Assembly (NCBI GenBank): GCA_030618975.1
Contig: JAUXCH010000215.1
Coordinates: forward strand, 1-7,718
DNA: 7,718 nucleotides
DNA from: Planctomycetia bacterium
GTDB lineage: Bacteria; Planctomycetota; PLA2; JAEUHO01
Reading direction: 5' to 3'
The notes below the pieces were generated by a model. That model was not told the origin of the DNA. It saw only the letters and a list, made by a program, of their open reading frames with translations, and did no database searches. Below are positions 5,713 to 7,718 of this stretch, one piece after another (the first letter of the stretch is position 1; the number at the start of each line of letters is the position of its first letter). The position numbers and the translations under genes were made by a program.

Positions 5713-7527
5713 CTACTCCCGGAGAGCCGCCCACACGGCCAACGCGAGCGTCTCGGCCACGAGACGCTCGCTGTCGCGCCCGTACAGCGTCGCCAGGGCC
5801 TCGTACCGACAGGGCCCGTCGTACTCCTCGGCGGTCACGAGGTAGCCGAGGGAACCGTTCGTCAGCGAGAGCACGCAGGGCACGGGCAGCCCCTCTGCCG
5901 CCAGTCGGGCCCGCCACGCCCGGCCGGCGCCCTGGGACGGGATCCCCCCCTGCCAGAGCAGCACGGCGCCCGCTCCCCGCCCGACCTCGGACTCGGCGTC
6001 CAGGAGGACGGCACCCGCCCGGGCCTCGTTCGGCCCCACGAGCGGCTCGAGGTTCAGGGCGACGCCCGCGGCGCCGTCGAACGTGAAGCCGAGGCGGGCC
6101 TCGGAGAGACCGAGGCTCCAGAGCCCGACGTTGATCGGCAGCGTTACGAGGCCCGCGAGCACGGACGGCGCGTCCGCCCCCCAGGCCGACGGCAGCACGC
6201 GGTCGGCAAACGCCGCGTGGTCGCCGACGGCGTAGAACGTGCGCGGTGTACCGAGGTCGCGCCGGGCCGTCGCGGCGCGGAGCCGGATGCGGTCGTAGGA
6301 GGGTCCGGCGAGCAGGTCGTCCTTCACGCGCGCCACGAACGCGTCCACGAGCGCCGCCGGGTCGCCCGGTCGCGGCGAGACGTCCCCCATCGCGCCGTTC
6401 ACGAAGAGGACGACGGGGGAACCGGAGATCGCCTCGGACAGGGCCGTCTCCAGCGCGCCGGGCAGGTCGCGGCCGAACGCCATGTGCCGCCGCCTCAGCA
6501 TCACGGGTTGCACCGCGTAGTTCAGCAGCAGGGCCCGCACCGCGCCCGTGTCCGCGTCCTCGACGCGGAGCGCCAGCACGCGATCGTCGATCGCGTCGGA
6601 CTCGAGGCAGCGGTTCCTGGCGAGGAGGGGCTCCCCCGCCTCGTCGCGGTCCCGCGACTGCGGGAAGGCGAGGCGCGCGGGGCGCAGGTCGTCGGCCGCC
6701 GACCGGAGGGCACCGACGCAGGCGTTGAGCACGGCGTCGTAGACGTCTGCATCGAAGTGGTCCGTACCCGCGATGCCGGCGAGCAGAGGGCGCTGCGTGC
6801 CGCCGGGCGCGCTGTGCGTGTGCGTCGCGCTGACGAGCAGCGTCGCCGCGGTGAGCGAGAGGTTCTCCCCGAGAGCCGCCAGCACGTCCGCGGCCAGCCG
6901 CGCGTCGAGCGCGATCAGGTCGAGCCGCACGACGGCGAGCGCGGGTCCGTCGTCGTCGGGCGCGAGGAGGAGCGCACGGGCACCGAGAGCCTCGCCCGGC
7001 CCGGTCGGACGCACGAACATCGGCGCGCGGGGCGCCCCGCCGTCGGCAGGCTGCCCCATCGTCCGAAGGGAGAGGCGACCCAGCACGCCGAGCCCCCCGA
7101 AGGCCGGGACGCGCCGCCGGCGCGGGAACTGGCCCCAGCCGGCGGGGGTCGTGCGCTCGGGCAGCTCGAAGGCCGCCTGGCCGACCCCGGCCCGAAACGT
7201 CGATGCGCGGGTCCACGAGGCGACGGCATCGGCCTGGGGCGCGCCAGGGGCGGTGAACGCCGACGAGACGATCACGCCGCGGGCAGTCCAGAACAGGACG
7301 TGCAGGAGCAGGAGGACCCGGTACGCCCGCCTGAGCCGCGGACGCCGGCGCACGGCCACGAGCACGCCCGACGCCGCCGCCCACGCGAGGAGGAAGACCA
7401 CGATCCCGCCCACCAGGCCGAAGAAGGGGCCGGCCAGCATCCCGGCGACGAGGCCGACGCCGCAGGGCACGATCTCGCCTGCGCGACGTCGCAGGAAACC
7501 GCCCTCGCCCTTCCGCAACCCGATCAC
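5713..7527 (-). CDS. Membrane-anchored neutral/alkaline ceramidase-like protein with altered zinc site
   Basis: The 604-residue protein belongs to the neutral/alkaline ceramidase family (PF04734-type), whose active members are zinc amidases that release fatty acid from ceramide. The N-terminus has two or three membrane helices (about 20-58 and 69-88). The family domain then starts at AGVGQAAFELPERTTPAGWG (113-132). SATHTHSAPGG (233-243) keeps the zinc-binding histidine region, LFVNGAMGDVSPR (374-386) keeps Ser384 at the nucleophile position, and NGSLGYLVTAEEY (557-569) with RYEALATLYG matches the C-terminal end. Two expected ligands look lost: the usual NYACHPT/FAVHPT His is Gln340 (NYAVQPVML), and the GE motif is QGG at 526-528. 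The GTG start at 7527 has GGGAGG 8 nt upstream and an in-frame stop at 7555-7557. It may be an inactive or re-purposed relative; family assignment is firm, ceramide hydrolysis is doubtful. Confidence 0.82.
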   Translation of the reverse strand: MIGLRKGEGGFLRRRAGEIVPCGVGLVAGMLAGPFFGLVGGIVVFLLAWAAASGVLVAVRRRPRLRRAYRVLLLLHVLFWTARGVIVSSAFTAPGAPQADAVASWTRASTFRAGVGQAAFELPERTTPAGWGQFPRRRRVPAFGGLGVLGRLSLRTMGQPADGGAPRAPMFVRPTGPGEALGARALLLAPDDDGPALAVVRLDLIALDARLAADVLAALGENLSLTAATLLVSATHTHSAPGGTQRPLLAGIAGTDHFDADVYDAVLNACVGALRSAADDLRPARLAFPQSRDRDEAGEPLLARNRCLESDAIDDRVLALRVEDADTGAVRALLLNYAVQPVMLRRRHMAFGRDLPGALETALSEAISGSPVVLFVNGAMGDVSPRPGDPAALVDAFVARVKDDLLAGPSYDRIRLRAATARRDLGTPRTFYAVGDHAAFADRVLPSAWGADAPSVLAGLVTLPINVGLWSLGLSEARLGFTFDGAAGVALNLEPLVGPNEARAGAVLLDAESEVGRGAGAVLLWQGGIPSQGAGRAWRARLAAEGLPVPCVLSLTNGSLGYLVTAEEYDGPCRYEALATLYGRDSERLVAETLALAVWAALRE

Positions 7528-7542
7528 CGCCGTGCCCTCCCG
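7528..7542 (-). promoter_or_regulatory. Ribosome binding site deciding the GTG start of the ceramidase-like gene
   Basis: GGGAGG on the minus strand (7536-7541) lies 8 nt before the GTG at 7527. No in-frame ATG, GTG or TTG lies between that GTG and the in-frame stop at 7555-7557, so GTG is the first possible start. Confidence 0.7.
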
Positions 7543-7554
7543 AGGTCTTCGATG

Positions 7555-7718
7555 CTAGACGCCGGGGGCGTCGAGAGGTAGGGACGGCCGGGGCTGCTCG
7601 TCGGAGGTGTCGAGCCGGGCGCCGCCGGGGTAGCCGAAACCCCTCGGGAGGCGGCGGGTACGACACCCTGACCGCGGAGACGTCCATGGGCACCCCGGGG
7701 TCCCGACCCTGCTCTTCC
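7555..7718 (-). CDS. 3' end of an unrecognised upstream gene, possibly frameshifted
   Basis: On the minus strand the frame ending with TAG at 7555-7557 is open to the window edge. It reads GFGYPGGARLDTSDEQPRP then SLPLDAPGV at its end, with about 89% G/C at third codon positions over the last 28 codons, as expected for coding DNA here. Farther right (about 7645-7718) this frame becomes Arg/Gly-rich, while the neighbouring frame (EEQGRDPGVPMDVSAVRV then SYPPPPEG) has the coding-like pattern. The two would join smoothly if one base were extra in the GGGGTTT tract at 7637-7643. The stop lies 27 nt before the ceramidase-like GTG, a normal operon spacing. I do not recognise the product; a Pro-rich C-terminal tail is all that is visible. 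It may instead be non-coding sequence. Confidence 0.4.
   Translation of the reverse strand, partial: KSRVGTPGCPWTSPRSGCRTRRLPRGFGYPGGARLDTSDEQPRPSLPLDAPGV

Noticed and set aside
7552..7557. TAGCAT on the minus strand as a -10 box for the ceramidase-like gene.
   Set aside because: The TAG is the likely stop codon of the upstream partial gene, no -35 is seen, and the short gap suggests co-transcription.
7558..7572. Perfect inverted repeat GACGCC-GGG-GGCGTC just before the stop of the partial upstream gene, considered as terminator or operator.
   Set aside because: It lies in the apparent coding frame, has a 3-nt loop and no T-run after it. Six-base arms of this composition are common here.
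6217..7581. 454-codon plus-strand open frame antisense to the ceramidase-like gene.
   Set aside because: It is rich in Arg, His and Gly with no recognisable domain, and mirrors the third-position bias of the true gene on the other strand.
7621..7655. Nested inverted repeat GCCGCC-GGGGT ... ACCCC ... GGCGGC, considered as terminator.
   Set aside because: It probably lies inside the partial minus-strand coding sequence and no T-run follows on either strand.
5615..7693. Long open minus-strand frame running upstream of the MauE/DoxX start, giving an apparent 1004-residue protein.
   Set aside because: It overlaps the ceramidase-like gene in another frame, is extremely Arg/Ala/Gly-rich with no family motif, and the MauE/DoxX gene has its own ribosome binding site at 5614. 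Open frames of this sort are expected in high-GC DNA.
7686..7718. ATG on the plus strand with GGAG 6 nt upstream, a possible start of a divergent gene (MGTPGSRPCSS).
   Set aside because: Only 11 codons are visible, and the minus-strand reading of the same bases has a better coding pattern and fits the spacing to the next gene. It cannot be ruled out without more sequence.

Overview
This is a GC-rich (about 70% by eye) bacterial chromosomal window with tightly packed housekeeping and accessory genes. I see no tRNA, rRNA, CRISPR array, insertion sequence or phage gene. The gene content (a stand-alone Lon N-domain protein, a MauE/DoxX membrane protein with a CGCLG motif, a ceramidase-like membrane protein) and the GC level would fit a Planctomycetota-like or other high-GC Gram-negative lineage. 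That placement is an inference and cannot be settled from this window.

Left part (1-3925), all on the minus strand and transcribed right to left: larB (nickel-pincer cofactor synthesis), carA (small subunit of carbamoyl-phosphate synthase), purA (adenylosuccinate synthetase) and uppS (undecaprenyl diphosphate synthase, cut by the left edge). Gaps are 46, 61 and 37 nt, so these can be co-transcribed, but the two larger gaps carry structured elements: a G-quadruplex motif plus hairpin before carA, and two inverted repeats with a -10-like box before purA. They may therefore contain internal promoters or attenuators. carA and purA serve pyrimidine/arginine and purine synthesis; larB and uppS are unrelated to them in pathway.

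Middle (3926-4677): a 56-nt divergent spacer and a plus-strand gene for a stand-alone Lon substrate-binding-domain protein. The ATG lies 7 nt after a TATCCT box, the layout of a leaderless transcript. This gene converges with the next cluster: the two stop codons are 1 nt apart and are enclosed by an 8-bp inverted repeat.

Right part (4679-7718), minus strand: the 3' end of an unrecognised gene (possibly carrying a one-base frameshift), a membrane-anchored neutral-ceramidase-like protein that appears to have lost two zinc ligands, and a five-helix MauE/DoxX membrane protein fused to a thioredoxin-like domain with a CELC motif. Their orientation and spacing suggest one transcription unit, but I cannot assign a shared pathway.

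No complete new multi-gene system is evident. The most interesting items are the structured region before carA, the ceramidase-like protein with altered zinc site, the MauE/DoxX-thioredoxin fusion, and a recurring GGGTAYMCT box upstream of three genes.
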